From Glandiceps talaboti (lineage: Eukaryota; Hemichordata; Enteropneusta; Spengelidae), in assembly GCF_964340395.1 (NCBI RefSeq), contig NC_135556.1, positions 10,480,001 to 10,544,000 on the forward strand: a stretch of DNA of 64,000 bases, in the 5' to 3' direction. Position 1 is the stretch's first letter; each line of letters starts with the position of its first letter. The notes beneath the pieces are model-generated. The model did no database searches, was not told the origin of the DNA, and was given only the letters and a program-made list of their open reading frames with translations. The position numbers were made by a program, and so were the translations under genes. Below, one piece after another: positions 1 through 11,777 of this stretch.

Positions 1-629
1 GGGCCACCCCTTTCTTTGTGTTGGCCACCCCTCTGGTTTTGCCAAGATGAATTTATTATTAAAGTTTGAAGTTGTTGAACTGATCATTTATGCTAATATT
101 AAATTGGAACTACAATAATGTCTTCATGGCTCATTTGCCTAAACTAGGAATTGAATGGATTTTTAAGCCTTTCTTGATGTTGAAAACATTTTTTTCATTG
201 TCAAATGTTACAATCTGAATATGTGCTAATTATATGCAAATTAATATTTAAATGAAGGCACCCCTTCATTTTTCAAAATTGTGGAGAACCCTGACAATGA
301 TACTGAAATAAGACAATGTTGAACCATAAAAAATAGAATATTATTGCTAGTACAGTCCAATGCATTCCTTTCACCTTGGAGGTAAAGAACTTGTCTCACA
401 TCAATTTTATGGTGGGGTTCCATAATTATTTATAAAGTCAAATAAAAAAAATTGCATTTTTGTGATAACCCGACTGACCCTAGCTAAAGCTGCCGAGTCA
501 CCGATCCTAAATTTTTTTAAAACTAAAATAGTGAGAATTTACCTCTATTTCCATGAAAACATTCTTACCAAAGTTCATTGAAAAAAATCACAGTCCAATG
601 TCATTTTAAGACTGAATTTATACCGTAGA

Positions 630-1022
630 GTCTGCATACTACAACTACTGACATCAGACTGTGGACGAATGGAACCTATTACAAACAAGAAGGAAAATAA
701 ACAAACGAATTGGATTAATAACACTTGGCACCACATGTTGGAACAGCAGAGACTTGTATTACACACCATGGTTTAATTGATAAGAGCAGTTTTATGGCCT
801 CTTTATGTATACAGAAATGGAAATTTGATTGTGAATGTGAACTATTATGTAAAGTGGCCATAAAACTGTTTTTATCAAATGATGGAATGGTACAAGTACA
901 AATCTCTGTACTTCCAACATGCTGTGCCAAGTGTTATTAATCCAATTCAGTTGTTTACTTTCCCTGTTTGTAACAGGTTCCATTCATCCACGGTCTGATG
1001 GCCACAGTTGTAGCATTGTGTT
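630..1022. mobile_element. Foldback element with about 145-170 bp inverted arms
   Basis: The arms at about 635-800 and 857-1020 are reverse complements with roughly one change in eight bases; the spacer is about 56 bp. Shared blocks include GAATTGGATTAATAACACTT and CAGTTTTATGGCC. There is no coding capacity; the short ORFs on both strands mirror each other. Confidence 0.75.
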
Positions 1023-1059
1023 AAAATTTATGTACATCACATATAATTATTGTCTTCAT

Positions 1060-1200
1060 TTACTTATAGTGCGGGGGCATATGGCAGATTTTTGGGTTTC
1101 GTGTGAAATTCATGTTAATTTTTGCCAACATATATCATTGTGTTCCCCATCATCTGAGCAATTAAAACATATATGTTGGCAATTTTTATTTCAATATTAA
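1060..1200 (+). repeat. Dispersed repeat, copy 1
   Basis: It contains GGGGCATATGG, GTTTCGTGTGAAAT and TATGTTGGCAATTTTTAT. The reverse complement of 5160-5290 carries the same blocks in the same order. Inner CAACATATAT / ATATATGTTG is itself palindromic. Confidence 0.6.
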
Positions 1201-1541
1201 GGGTAATTTTTGCAGCAATTTCATAAATGATGTAAAATCATGGTTTTTCTGTATATTGATGGCAAATTAAAATATGTGAACTGTACGATTGCTTTATATC
1301 TGTATAAATGTACTTATGGGCATCCTGTTGACGATAAACTTGTAGACTGTTGTATAATTTTGCATTTTAATCACAATATTATAAATTCTGGCTTATTTAT
1401 TTGCATATCATTTGCATATTATGTATGATGCTTCAGGTTTATTTGATTTCCTGTATTGTTTGATGTTGCTGATTGCTATTCTTTCAAAAATGTACGCCAA
1501 CCATGAATTATTTCAGTTACTTTGAATACTCTGGTTGGTTT

Positions 1542-1690
1542 AGGGAGCCTTCAGTATTTACAGGGGGCAGAGGAAATCACACATGGTCTGTTAAGAAAAA
1601 CATGACCCTCCCCCCCCCCCCATTCTCCCTTCGTAAAAAGTGACCCTCCCCTTTGTCCCATTTTGTAAAACATGACCCTCCCCATGACAA
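1542..1690 (+). repeat. GGGAGCCTTCAGTA / ACCCTCCC repeat, copy 1
   Basis: It begins GGGAGCCTTCAGTATTTACA and continues into C-rich ACATGACCCTCCCC units. Related copies are at 55232-55380 (+) and 55800-55972 (-); ACCCCCTCCCC blocks at 45630-45730 look similar. Confidence 0.55.
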
Positions 1691-1699
1691 CTGCATATA

Positions 1700-4600
1700 C
1701 TGAACGTTAATCAATATTCCCGTTATATGTATACATACACATTAAATCATTTTGACGCTGTATATTTGTACATATACTACCATTGCAGGAGTTATATAGA
1801 AACGCCTGTGATCAGAACGAAATAAAAAGTCTACTTCTTGTCACTATCAAACTGACAAATATTGGCACAAAAACAACACCGGGCACGCCCCTCTGTTGTA
1901 GGTTCATGCACCTACATGTACTTGTCTGTGGTTCACGCGACTCTTTTATCGGTTTGTCTGTGCCTGTGAACGTTTGTCATGTTGTAACATAACATTTGAG
2001 TGTAAGCTTATATAATGCGACGTAATAGTCTGTCTGGTCCTAAAAATAAACTTTCAGTGTATAGATTATATGTTGAGTTTTGGGCGAAAAATCGCCAACA
2101 CACATGACAGTACAACAAAACATATACTAGTACACGACATTCAAATCTGCAATGAATACTTACAACAGATGTGATCGTGGAGTTTGTAGTTTAGCAACTC
2201 CGCTTGTGTACGGTCCTTTTCGAAATCTCTTGAACTGATTTTGAAATCTAAACGACAGAAGTCGCTTGTTATCAAGTGTACATACACACATTAAAAATAT
2301 TCCTTTTCAGATCTGGCATCTGGTTTTAATACGTATCTACACATGTAGTATTGAATGCTGGACAGGTACATTCTACACAGGATATAGAGTCCAAGTTTAG
2401 GTCTACACAAAATTTGAAATTTTACCTCAATATTAGCATACAAGTTACATAAATTGGACCTCCTGCAAATATTAGATAGAAAAGAAACATCACTCAGTAA
2501 AACACCTTTAGAAACCTTCAGAATGTTTCACCCCCACTTTTGATCAATTGAGATACATTCTAGAGCAATGGAAAAAGTCAATATGGCAGCTACTTTAGAA
2601 CGTTTTTGTTATTTGTTCTGTATTCTATGTTCTGTAGAAATATCATGTTAAAAAGTAAATGAATCGTTGTTAAAGGCATTTCATGAGGGCTCATTAATTT
2701 CCCACTTTGCAATGGTGTCAAAATGAGATAGACTTAGTCATCAAGTTGGCATGTGACTACTTATTCCCAGCAATAAAGGTTATTTGTGTATGAGAATTAC
2801 CAAAAGATGTAGAAGGGTACATTCCATGTTGTTTATGTTGAGGATTTGAATGTCAGATTTTATTTGAGTAATAAAAAACTTGGAATGATGGCTAACAATG
2901 CAATAAAATTTGATTTTAGATACTATTTTCTGGTGGGTTGGTGGTTGGGGTTGGGTGGTACATTAGAATGTGTCTCTGCTGTTACTTTCAACCTTTATTC
3001 ATGACTGACCAAGAGAAAGTTCGTTGCGTAATCGTGCCCTCACGCTGAATAACTAAACTAAATATGTATATATTCATATTGTTCCTTTGAAATATTAGAA
3101 AAGATATTCTTCAGATACTGAATTTATCATCTTTATTTTATGCTGTTTATCCTGTTTTATTTTAGAATTTCGATGAAATAACGTAATCAAATGTAACAGC
3201 GGAGAACACATCTTTTCATGTTGTTCCCTTGAATTGACATGTAACTCCAACCAAATAGCTACACTAGTAGAAACGTAGACAATGCATACGACATAATGGC
3301 GTGAGTGAGAGACTAGACAGTAGTTTTGAATAAAAATAATTGGGTCTATTCACTCGAATACATAACTTTGTATAGTAACGATTCAATTGATGCTATGCTA
3401 TTGATCAAAAAATATGTTTATATCAGATGTAAACTGAATGCCTTCAGTAAAGGCAAAACTTTAGATTGCTGTTCCTTCACGCCTTGTCGAAAGAAAAATT
3501 CTGCGCTACCAGACATGATATTGCATATCCATTAGTTACTACATCAATAAATAAAACGTAGCTTTGGAACTTATTGTTCATATCCTCTTTTGTAAAAGTT
3601 GAGTTTGGTGTATTTTTAACCCGCTGTAAATTTCACTAGAGTCCACCATTTTAGTTTCACTATACGAAAAGTCATATTTGACCATGTCTTTCCACCGGGG
3701 TAAATCTTTAGCAGAGGATGTGTAAATGTGGTGAGTATGAGATGAAGTGACACCTTTGACTTAATTCACCCCCGGTGACCTCTCCCCTGGGGGCTGTGAA
3801 CAGTCAAAAGTGTCACTTTGTCTCGTACTACCCCTTGACAGAGATGGTAGTTAGGTGGGTCACAGGTATGGTAAAGGTTGGGTCGTGCCAGTAAAATCAA
3901 TTTAATACTAGACAATAATTTTGAAAAAAAAATAATCAGGTCTACCACTCAAGTAGTTGTTTTGTCAACTATTTTTTTCCTTGTTACCACGTCTACTCAA
4001 ATAAAACCTACATAAGAGTACCCATTCCTTCTCATTCAGGCTACCAGTCTACCATCCACAGACACCACCACACGATCTAGGTTAGTGTAATCTGTTCACC
4101 TTAAGCTTATGAGATTCGCCAAGTTTTATTACAAAAGGGCGATGGATATATTCACTTGTTTCAAAGATGGTAGACTGTAATTTGCTAGTTAAATTTCAGT
4201 AATTGTACGTGTATTAATGGCTTACAGCTCGATGTAGTTTTAGTGGAGATTCGACTAACCCTGGGCTTCGCATCACTGTTTCATAGCTGACCTTCACCGG
4301 CTACCTATTCCGAATATATGCATGAACCGTTTATTGTTTCGATACTGAGAGGTATGACATGCCAAAATATACATGTACTAGTATAGTGATATTTTCTCTA
4401 TTTTATCGATTAAGTATAATATCTATTGCGATCAGAAGTGCATATTTTTAATCAGCTCACACATCCATATAACACCAGAGGATGAGTGCATTCTTAAGAT
4501 CTAGCGTAATTACTGAAAATAACTAATTATGCAAATAACTCATTAAAATTACAAGCTATACGGTATTATCAAACTTTATGACACATGCACTTTGTTATCA

Positions 4601-5150
4601 TTAATGTATGTACTAAATTACTTCGATTCATAATCATATTTTAACATTCTGAATGACTTAGAAATGGCAAGTAAAGTCAGAAGGAACATTTGAACTGTTT
4701 GTTTTATTGAATTTGCCCAAATTTCAGCGATAAAAAATAATTTTCATTCACTCATGGTTTTCCTAACCCTGCCATATAGGGCGTCGATTTAAATTTTTTT
4801 CATCTAATTGAAGACATTTAGGGTCGTTTGGGTCATGAGAAACAGAATTAAAGCTGCCCTTATATATACCTACCAATTACTGTTGTTATCTTTACAATAT
4901 ACATAATGTTCTGACTGTTGCTATGGACATGGTCTTGTTGATAGGCATATTTCATACATGTTTTGATATTTTTTTTGGCCTGACTAACCAAAAATGTTGT
5001 TATCTTTGCAAAATATACTGGCATTAATGGCTGTTGCTAAGGCCATATCAATGGAAGTTGACTATAATCACATGGATTCATGGGTTTTCGTTGCCTAACC
5101 AATGGTTAAGAATAGGGTCTTGGGGCCACATTTTATTTTTAGCCCCCTAA
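1700..5150. other. Intergenic, no gene seen
   Basis: AT-rich sequence with frequent stops on all frames; only short ORFs without recognisable motifs. No RNA gene was recognised. Confidence 0.6.
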
Positions 5151-5159
5151 GACTAATTT

Positions 5160-5290
5160 TGAAGATAAAAATTGCCAACATGTATTTTTTTATATGTGGT
5201 CCTATAATGAACGTAACCATATATGTTTCATAAAATTAACTTGCATTTCACACGAAAACCCATATGCCCCTGCACTATTATATCAAATAT
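5160..5290 (-). repeat. Dispersed repeat, copy 2 (inverted)
   Basis: It is the reverse complement of the 1060-1200 repeat: AAAAATTGCCAACATGTAT, ATTTCACACGAAAACCCATA and TGCCCCTGCACTAT are visible. Confidence 0.6.
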
Positions 5291-6044
5291 TAAACTATCA
5301 TGGAAGTAATGGCCATATCTTGTCTTAGGGTTGAAGCAGTTTCTCAAAATGAATAAATGAATAAATATTTTAAAAAATGACTAAAAAATTACAAAGTTAC
5401 GACCTACCTACCCTATTTTCAGATGTCATGTAAACATTAACATCTTTTTTTGTGTGTGTGCCTACATTTTTAATTTTTATTTCCCAGTGGACAGTTTCCA
5501 ACATAAATGTAACTGTCATGCATGCTAGACATCAATTATTAATCATGTGTAATCTTTCACATCACTATATATGTCATATCCATTCATAATCCATTTTAGG
5601 CAATTTACTAAATGATAAAAAATAACAGTATGACTGACGTATAATAGTTGTCTTGAATAGAACTATGACGTTGGTAATTATTGGAGTATGAAATTGCAAT
5701 AAAAATACATATTATAAATGCAATTTTCTAATTAAATAATTATCCTTGTAATATCATTGAATAGTTACCTTGAATAGGATTGATAGTTAAGTTTGACGGC
5801 TTTTTGATGATAATTGGAGAAGGGAAGTTGAATGGTTAGTGTTTACATGATGGTAATTAACTTCCTTACATTGCAGTTGAATGCATGTCATACATATTAT
5901 ACACCTGTACATAACCAAACAAGCCAGGTTGAATGCATTCAAACAAAAACTATGGTTTTTATACCTTCTTGTTCTATGTCACAACAATTAACTCACAATA
6001 TCTTGTCATTTGTTCTGTGGTGGTCAAAATATGAGTCAGCACTT

Positions 6045-6315
6045 TGGGTTGTCAGTCGCCGAACGGTTAACTCATACGCCTCTTACTACGGCAGTCCGGG
6101 TTCAAACCTGCCTGGTGTTGGCTGGGTTCGATTAAAAATTAACCAAGTCTGTATGTACGAAGAATGATGCTCAGTTTCACCCTTCCAAACAATAGGTTTT
6201 CTCTGGATACTTCGCTTTCTCCTGCTTTTTAACACTAGGGTGCTGCTAAGTGGCGACCTTTCATCAAATTTCTAAATTTATTTACACAAATAAATATCTT
6301 TCTATTATTATTAGT
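6045..6315 (+). mobile_element. tRNA-derived SINE, copy A
   Basis: The head has box A-like (GTCGCCGAACGGTTAACT) and box B-like (GGGTTCAAACC) RNA polymerase III promoter elements. The body (GTTTTCTCTGGATACTTCGC) matches copy B at 13465-13675 over most of its length. The tail is AT-rich, ending in ATTATTATTAG. Confidence 0.7.
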
Positions 6316-6654
6316 TTTTCCCCAATTTTTCTTAAGTTATGCTGAAGGAGACATAATTATATCATTCCTAAATAATTTTTTTTTTCATTTAACCAGAAAA
6401 TACCAACATCCTGAGGTTTTGTCACTTCTTGTCTTTCAAGAAAGTCCATTCATACATGTATATTAATTTGCTAAATGAAGGAACGTATCTATGATATCTA
6501 AGTATTTATTAGCCCATCGGTATAAAACAATTTAATTTAATGGAATTTATTAGCAATTTAAAATTACTTGTCATTTATTTTTTCAATAACAATGTTTTTC
6601 TCGGTTTTGTCTTGAAAATCTTTCATTGATGAACTGCAGACTATACTTTACAAT

Positions 6655-7040
6655 CATAGGTCTAAAAAAAACTGTTTGGTTCCAGTTACCCAACCCCACC
6701 TAGTTTTTCACTGCCGACCCTAAACTTGTTTACATATTCAAGAAAAAAATAATAAAATCACGAAAATTTTGAAGTCTAACAAGAAATAGCGGATGCAGAA
6801 ACTGACATCAACATAAAAAAAAGACAATATAAAACTGTTCTTCCGATCTGTAATGGCTGTATATCTGATGAGATGAAAACCAATAACATAGAGAACAATG
6901 GAAAACATAACTAGGCCTTAACTAGACACTCATATATGAATAAAAAATTGTAAAAAAAATTTTAAAAAAATATCCTACCCACTTATTCTAAAATTGAACG
7001 TAATCAGGACCAAACAAATTTTTTTGTTAAACCTTACCAT
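6655..7040 (+). repeat. Dispersed 0.4-kb repeat, copy 1
   Basis: It matches 51595-51960 in the same orientation over about 370 bp: CACCTAGTTTTTCACTGCCG, AAACTGACATCAAC, ACTAGACACTCA and TATTCTAAAATTGA occur in order in both. Family unknown. Confidence 0.75.
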
Positions 7041-7330
7041 AACCAGTATCTTAGCTACTCTGTTGAGACATTTTTTCAGGGTAAGATTCTAGAATTTGTA
7101 ATCTGTGATTTCAATATTTTGAGTCAATAGTATACTGTATACTTTTCAAAAATTACACAAACAATAATTCAAATTACAAAGTCATCTTTAACATTTACAA
7201 GTAAATGTGGATTAACATAATGTAATAAATTTAATAACTTAATACTTGTAATAAAGTAGTGTGATATTTTATATTTACACCCCCACAGCCAATCACCCAA
7301 CATTGAATTACACTGATAATGTACAGAGTG

Positions 7331-7508
7331 TACACACACACATACATACATACATACATACATACATACATACATACATACATACATACACACATACATA
7401 CATACACGTACGTACGTACGTACGTACATACATACGTACATACATACATACATACATACATACATACATACATACATACATACATACATAAATAAATAAA
7501 TAAATACA
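7331..7508. repeat. (ACAT)n microsatellite with (ACGT)n core
   Basis: Tetranucleotide tract CATA/TACG/AAAT. ORFs seen on both strands (Tyr-Val-Cys-Met or Tyr-Ile-His-Thr repeats) are artefacts of it. Confidence 0.95.
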
Positions 7509-7509
7509 A

Positions 7510-8224
7510 ACAGTTTCACATGCATTCACAAAGAAAGCTAATCTAGGTCACAAGTGGATAAAAATTATAGGAATCAAAAAATGTCTGCAGTGGAAGTATT
7601 TTTTTACTATTAGTAAATTTTGTGGGGAAAAAAACATCTTTGAAAACTCGAATTCACATTTTGATACAACGGTCGCATTAATAGCAGATACTTTGCTGCT
7701 ATTTTACGGGGAAAAGGTGTCGAGAACAGAAGTAGAAAACTTACCTCAGTACACAGTTTCAAACTTTCAATGTGTTTGGTAAAGTATCTTGACTACAATC
7801 TACAACAAACGTTATCACGGTTCAGATAAATATCGGTGCCGATGGTCTGTGGTGTGTGCATGTACTAAAAATGACTGCGATTCTGTGAGGATAAATGAGC
7901 CAGACAACCGTGTAAACTCTGCGTGCCACGAGTTGTGTTTACTTTCACTCTTATGACGATTCTATTTGTGCGACTCAGAAGTTAAATGGATAAAACCATT
8001 CATGTAAGAGCTAATTTGAATATGGGATCACAAAATTGACTGATCAATACAATAACCTGCACAATAAATAAAATGATTGTAAGCTGACTATATACCATAC
8101 ATTTATATATGATCGGGGTATTTAAGAAAAAAATACACACAAAAAACCCCGAAGATTATATATGATGTTTAAAAGTTTCATCACCTGGTCCCTATAGTCA
8201 TAATGGAATGTTCCCCTCCCGTGG
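7510..8224. other. Intergenic, no gene seen
   Basis: No coding signal, RNA gene or clear repeat. It precedes the candidate BRCA2 first exon and could hold its promoter, but no core element is distinctive. Confidence 0.4.
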
Positions 8225-8322
8225 TACACGGCTGTCAAGAGATATATGGCGGGATAGACAAAATGGCGATGATCCATTTGTGGAAGCAGCAGATTCAAAA
8301 CAAGACATGTGCGCTCTAACTA
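8225..8322 (+). other. Candidate non-coding first exon of BRCA2
   Basis: An in-frame TGA at 9864 means translation begins within coding exon 1, and that exon is preceded by a splice acceptor (AG at 9857-9858), so an upstream untranslated exon is expected. This segment ends at a strong donor (CTA|GTAAGTA, GT at 8323). It contains two ATGGCG boxes (8246, 8263), the second in an AAAATGGCG context like the YY1 sites often found just downstream of animal transcription starts. The ATG at 8263 opens a small upstream ORF of 18 codons that stops at 8317, before the donor. The 5' boundary is a guess, no TATA box is visible, and the link to BRCA2 is inference. Confidence 0.3.
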
Positions 8323-9170
8323 GTAAGTAACCAGTCATATGTATGGACGCAAATTAATCAAGGTTATTCGTCTTTATTCAAATTAATCAAAAGTCTGTAA
8401 ATGGTAGGTCACATGAGACAAGTTTTGGTATAGTGAAGTGATTTCGACGAGACTCTAGCTACATCCCATCTCTGCAACTTGCAAGAACCTTGCAAGTCGG
8501 AACTAGGTTTACAGAGTCTCGGTTATATATCCTTGGTTTTGACATCGCCAGAGCAGAATCGAGTCCCGATTTGCTTCGTCTGCTGGGAGGGCTATACATA
8601 TTAGTGTACAGTATGTAGCTCGCTGTGTCACATAGCCCTGCTTGCATGGCGAGTGTGGATCATATCCGTACCGTGACTCGATTCAGACTGTGTTGTCACT
8701 CGACCCCGTGGTCCTGCTTGCATACGGAGTAAGTCGTCCCTTCCTTCTCCTTCTTGGTGTTGAGGGTCATGTCAGTAATCTAGACTCTCGCCCGTCTGCA
8801 AGCAGAACTATCGACCCCCATGCAACATATACTATAGTCATACATGTAGGGCTAGCTGCAGTAATTGGACTCTGGAGCCTTTGTTTTTTATTTACAATAC
8901 TTTTATTCTTTTTTTTTTCATATTTTATTTTGTGTGACTCAACATTTGTCGTTTTACTCTTTATTTCTTACGGGGGTTAGCAAAGAAAAACAACCGGTAC
9001 GCGGTGGACCGAGAGTGACGTAGCGAAATCGCTACGTGTACTGCATCTAAAGAAGGGCTGCTGTACGGTAACCCCAGGTTGTATATAATACTTGTATGTG
9101 CAACAATGTGTATCTGAAGTTTAATATCTAGTGGATACAAAAACATGTGAAAGACACCTGCGTATTTAAG

Positions 9171-9206
9171 CATAGACAGTAGAGGGTCTCCCCTCTACTG
9201 TCTATG
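9171..9206. repeat. Perfect 16-bp inverted repeat, 4-nt loop
   Basis: The arms CATAGACAGTAGAGGG and CCCTCTACTGTCTATG are separated by TCTC. A related TCACTGTCTATTG occurs at about 9319. Confidence 0.95.
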
Positions 9207-9254
9207 ATTTAAGTAACTAACAGCTCTGTGTGTACTGTACCATAGACCCATAGA

Positions 9255-9270
9255 CCCTACACGTGTAGGG
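9255..9270. repeat. Perfect 16-bp palindrome with E-box core
   Basis: CCCTACACGTGTAGGG is fully self-complementary, with CACGTG at its centre. It is followed by a TACGGTGTACCGTGTACGGT repeat. Confidence 0.95.
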
Positions 9271-9858
9271 TGTAAGACTGTACGGTGTACCGTGTACGGT
9301 ACTGGAGACAATATATCCTCACTGTCTATTGTCTAAGGATGTCTGAAGAGAAGTCAAAAAAATGTAAACATCTTTCATCTGCACCTAGTTAAGATTATAA
9401 AGGGTTTATTGACATACATGGTCAGCAGCCAACTGAACTGTTTCTTTTATGCAGTTATTGTTAAAAACTTCCGAGAGTCCACACTGTGTATGTGATGTTT
9501 GTGTGTTATCTTTTTTTATGTCTATCCTGGTCTATCTCAGCATGAAACCTTGTGATCAGACTCACTGATGTTGAAAGTTTGTTTAACAGAACTGTAATGG
9601 ATCAAATTTCAATGTGTCTCTCATTTGGTTCATGCTCTGATTTAGTGGTCTAAGGTTTATGGAAGTATCACCGTAGGTGACTTTGCTTAAATTGCTGTCG
9701 ATAAGAAATAACGATACCTACAATGTATGCATCTACATATATATTAGAGAAGCAAAATCGATTGTTATTTACACCTCCCACCCACCCAGATTAAAAGTAA
9801 AAATGATTTTGTGCTTGTTCCCACAATTCTAGAATTATTCTTCATTTTCATGTTCTAG

Positions 9859-10335
9859 GTAACTGACCAATGATAATGAAGTCATCATTAAAGGGAACTG
9901 CAAGACAAACCTGTAGTTATGGAAAAGATTCAGACTTCAAATTGCTCTCAAAGAGCCACAGTTTACCTCAGACTACTTCCAGTTTCCTATCTCTAATCAC
10001 CGATGACATCGCTACGGAATTGGGTCCTGTTGATGAAGACTGGTTCAAGAAAACAGTCAACAATATCACGCGTAAAGAAGCTCAACCTAATAACAAAGAT
10101 GCAAGCTTTGTGTTGCCAAGGATACAAGCTGATGATGTATCACCATGGAAACAAAGAGATGTTGACAACACGTTTGTTACACCATCGCATCCAGCCCAAC
10201 GAAGTAAACTATATGCACCATCACCATTGTTGTTTACTCCTGAAGAGACTGACAGCAGTAGAAAGAAACTACACCATAATGAAATGAAAGATGTGTATGC
10301 ATCACATGTAGGCTATCACTATCACAGATCAGCAG
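9859..10335 (+). CDS. BRCA2: BRCA2 coding exon 1: start codon and PALB2-binding motif
   Basis: The acceptor is TTCTAG at 9853-9858 and the donor CAG|GTAAGC at 10336. A stop at 9864 lies in frame just upstream, so the start is ATG 9870 or ATG 9876; the second has A at -3 and the better initiation context. Residues about 51-61 read [11 protein letters not shown], matching the human LGPISLNWFEE segment whose Trp31 and Phe32 bind the PALB2 WD40 domain; here they are W58 and F59. Further on, [13 protein letters not shown] resembles human LASTPIIFKEQ. The exon ends in phase 1. Confidence 0.93.
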
Positions 10336-10752
10336 GTAAGCTTTACAGAAACATTTGTGTTTGAATTACTCTCATTCACACTCTCTGTAAGGAATAGAAT
10401 AGGAATGTGTATATATATAATATGTATATGTATATATAGAGAGAGACAGAGACAGACAGAGAGTTTCATTTGTCTTTCGCCAAGTAGAGTGCTCAATCAG
10501 TTTGGAGAACAATACATACATAAAAATGAAAGATTAGTATGTTATTACATTATGGATTTATACTAGTTACGGTCCGTTTCACCAGAAGGATCATCAGGTT
10601 TACCAAACAAATGTCAATGATGCCTCTGGGAAAAATATTTTATTATTACTGCCATTAAACTGACCACCTTGAACAGTAGAACTGAACTCATTAGCAAATG
10701 CAGGCATGCCAATAAGTTCTTACTTAAAAATGTATGACCTTCACCCCACTAA

Positions 10753-10809
<57 letters not shown>

Positions 10810-11557
10810 TGTGTTCAGTACATAGAGTTTCGTTCTTCTTTCGCCAAGTAGAGTGCTCAATCAGCTTGGAGAGCAATACACACGTAAACATAAAAGACGA
10901 GTATGTTATTACATTATGGATTTACACTAGTTACGGTCTGTTTCACCAGAAGGATCATCAGGTGTACCAAACAGTGTCAATGATGCCTCTGGGAAATATA
11001 TTTTATTATTACATCCGATAAACCGTAGAATCGAACTCATTAGCAAATGCAGGCATGCCGATAAGTTAAAATGTATGACCTCAACCCCACTAATAGTACA
11101 CCTAGCTGTTAACGTCCGATCTGTCTGTACACTGTATCCTCACACTATACACACAGTCAGCAAGCCCACTCGCTCACCCATACACCTGATGATCCTTCTG
11201 GTGAAACATGTAAACCCACAATGAAAAAAGAGAAGAAAAAAAAAAATATGTATATATATAACATAGTCATTGTCGTGTTGGACAGATAATAACTCACTGT
11301 TGAGAATTACGTAGATTATAAATTTCATTGTTGTTGTCACTCACACCATTGTATGCCCACAGCAGAGAATCTTTCAATGTATGGTAAAAACTAATGCCTA
11401 GATCAGTTTGATGGGATGCCCACACATTGTCAACCCCTCTCGAGTACTGTATCTCATAGTGAATGTAGATTGCATGAACATGTACGTACGACTAGTCTGG
11501 CTGGATATAGAGGCACTGCCAGTGATGGTGGTTACAACAAGATCATGTGTTGTATTA

Positions 11558-11596
<39 letters not shown>

Positions 11597-11608
11597 GGGG
11601 GGTGTATG

Positions 11609-11641
<33 letters not shown>

Positions 11642-11724
11642 GTATTTGTGTGTGCGTGCTTTGCCCGCATGTGTGTGTGCTTCACGCATATGAGCATGTG
11701 TGTGTTTGTGTGTGTGCGTGTGTG

Positions 11725-11777
<53 letters not shown>

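Larger units (their letters stand above)
8323..9858. other. BRCA2 5' flank or first intron
   Basis: This region between the candidate first exon and coding exon 1 holds a somewhat GC-richer part (8440-9060) and several hairpins, but no supported coding exon. A 112-codon ORF at 8642-8980 ends in a hydrophobic run produced by a T-rich tract and shows no family resemblance. Confidence 0.4.

Noticed and set aside
6045-6170. tRNA gene-like box A and box B
   Set aside because: No acceptor-stem pairing was found and the sequence continues into a shared SINE body; treated as a SINE. The same applies to 13600-13675 and 47000-47073.
8642-8980. 112-codon ORF upstream of BRCA2
   Set aside because: Hydrophobic end results from a T-rich tract; no homology, no splice or start context to support it.
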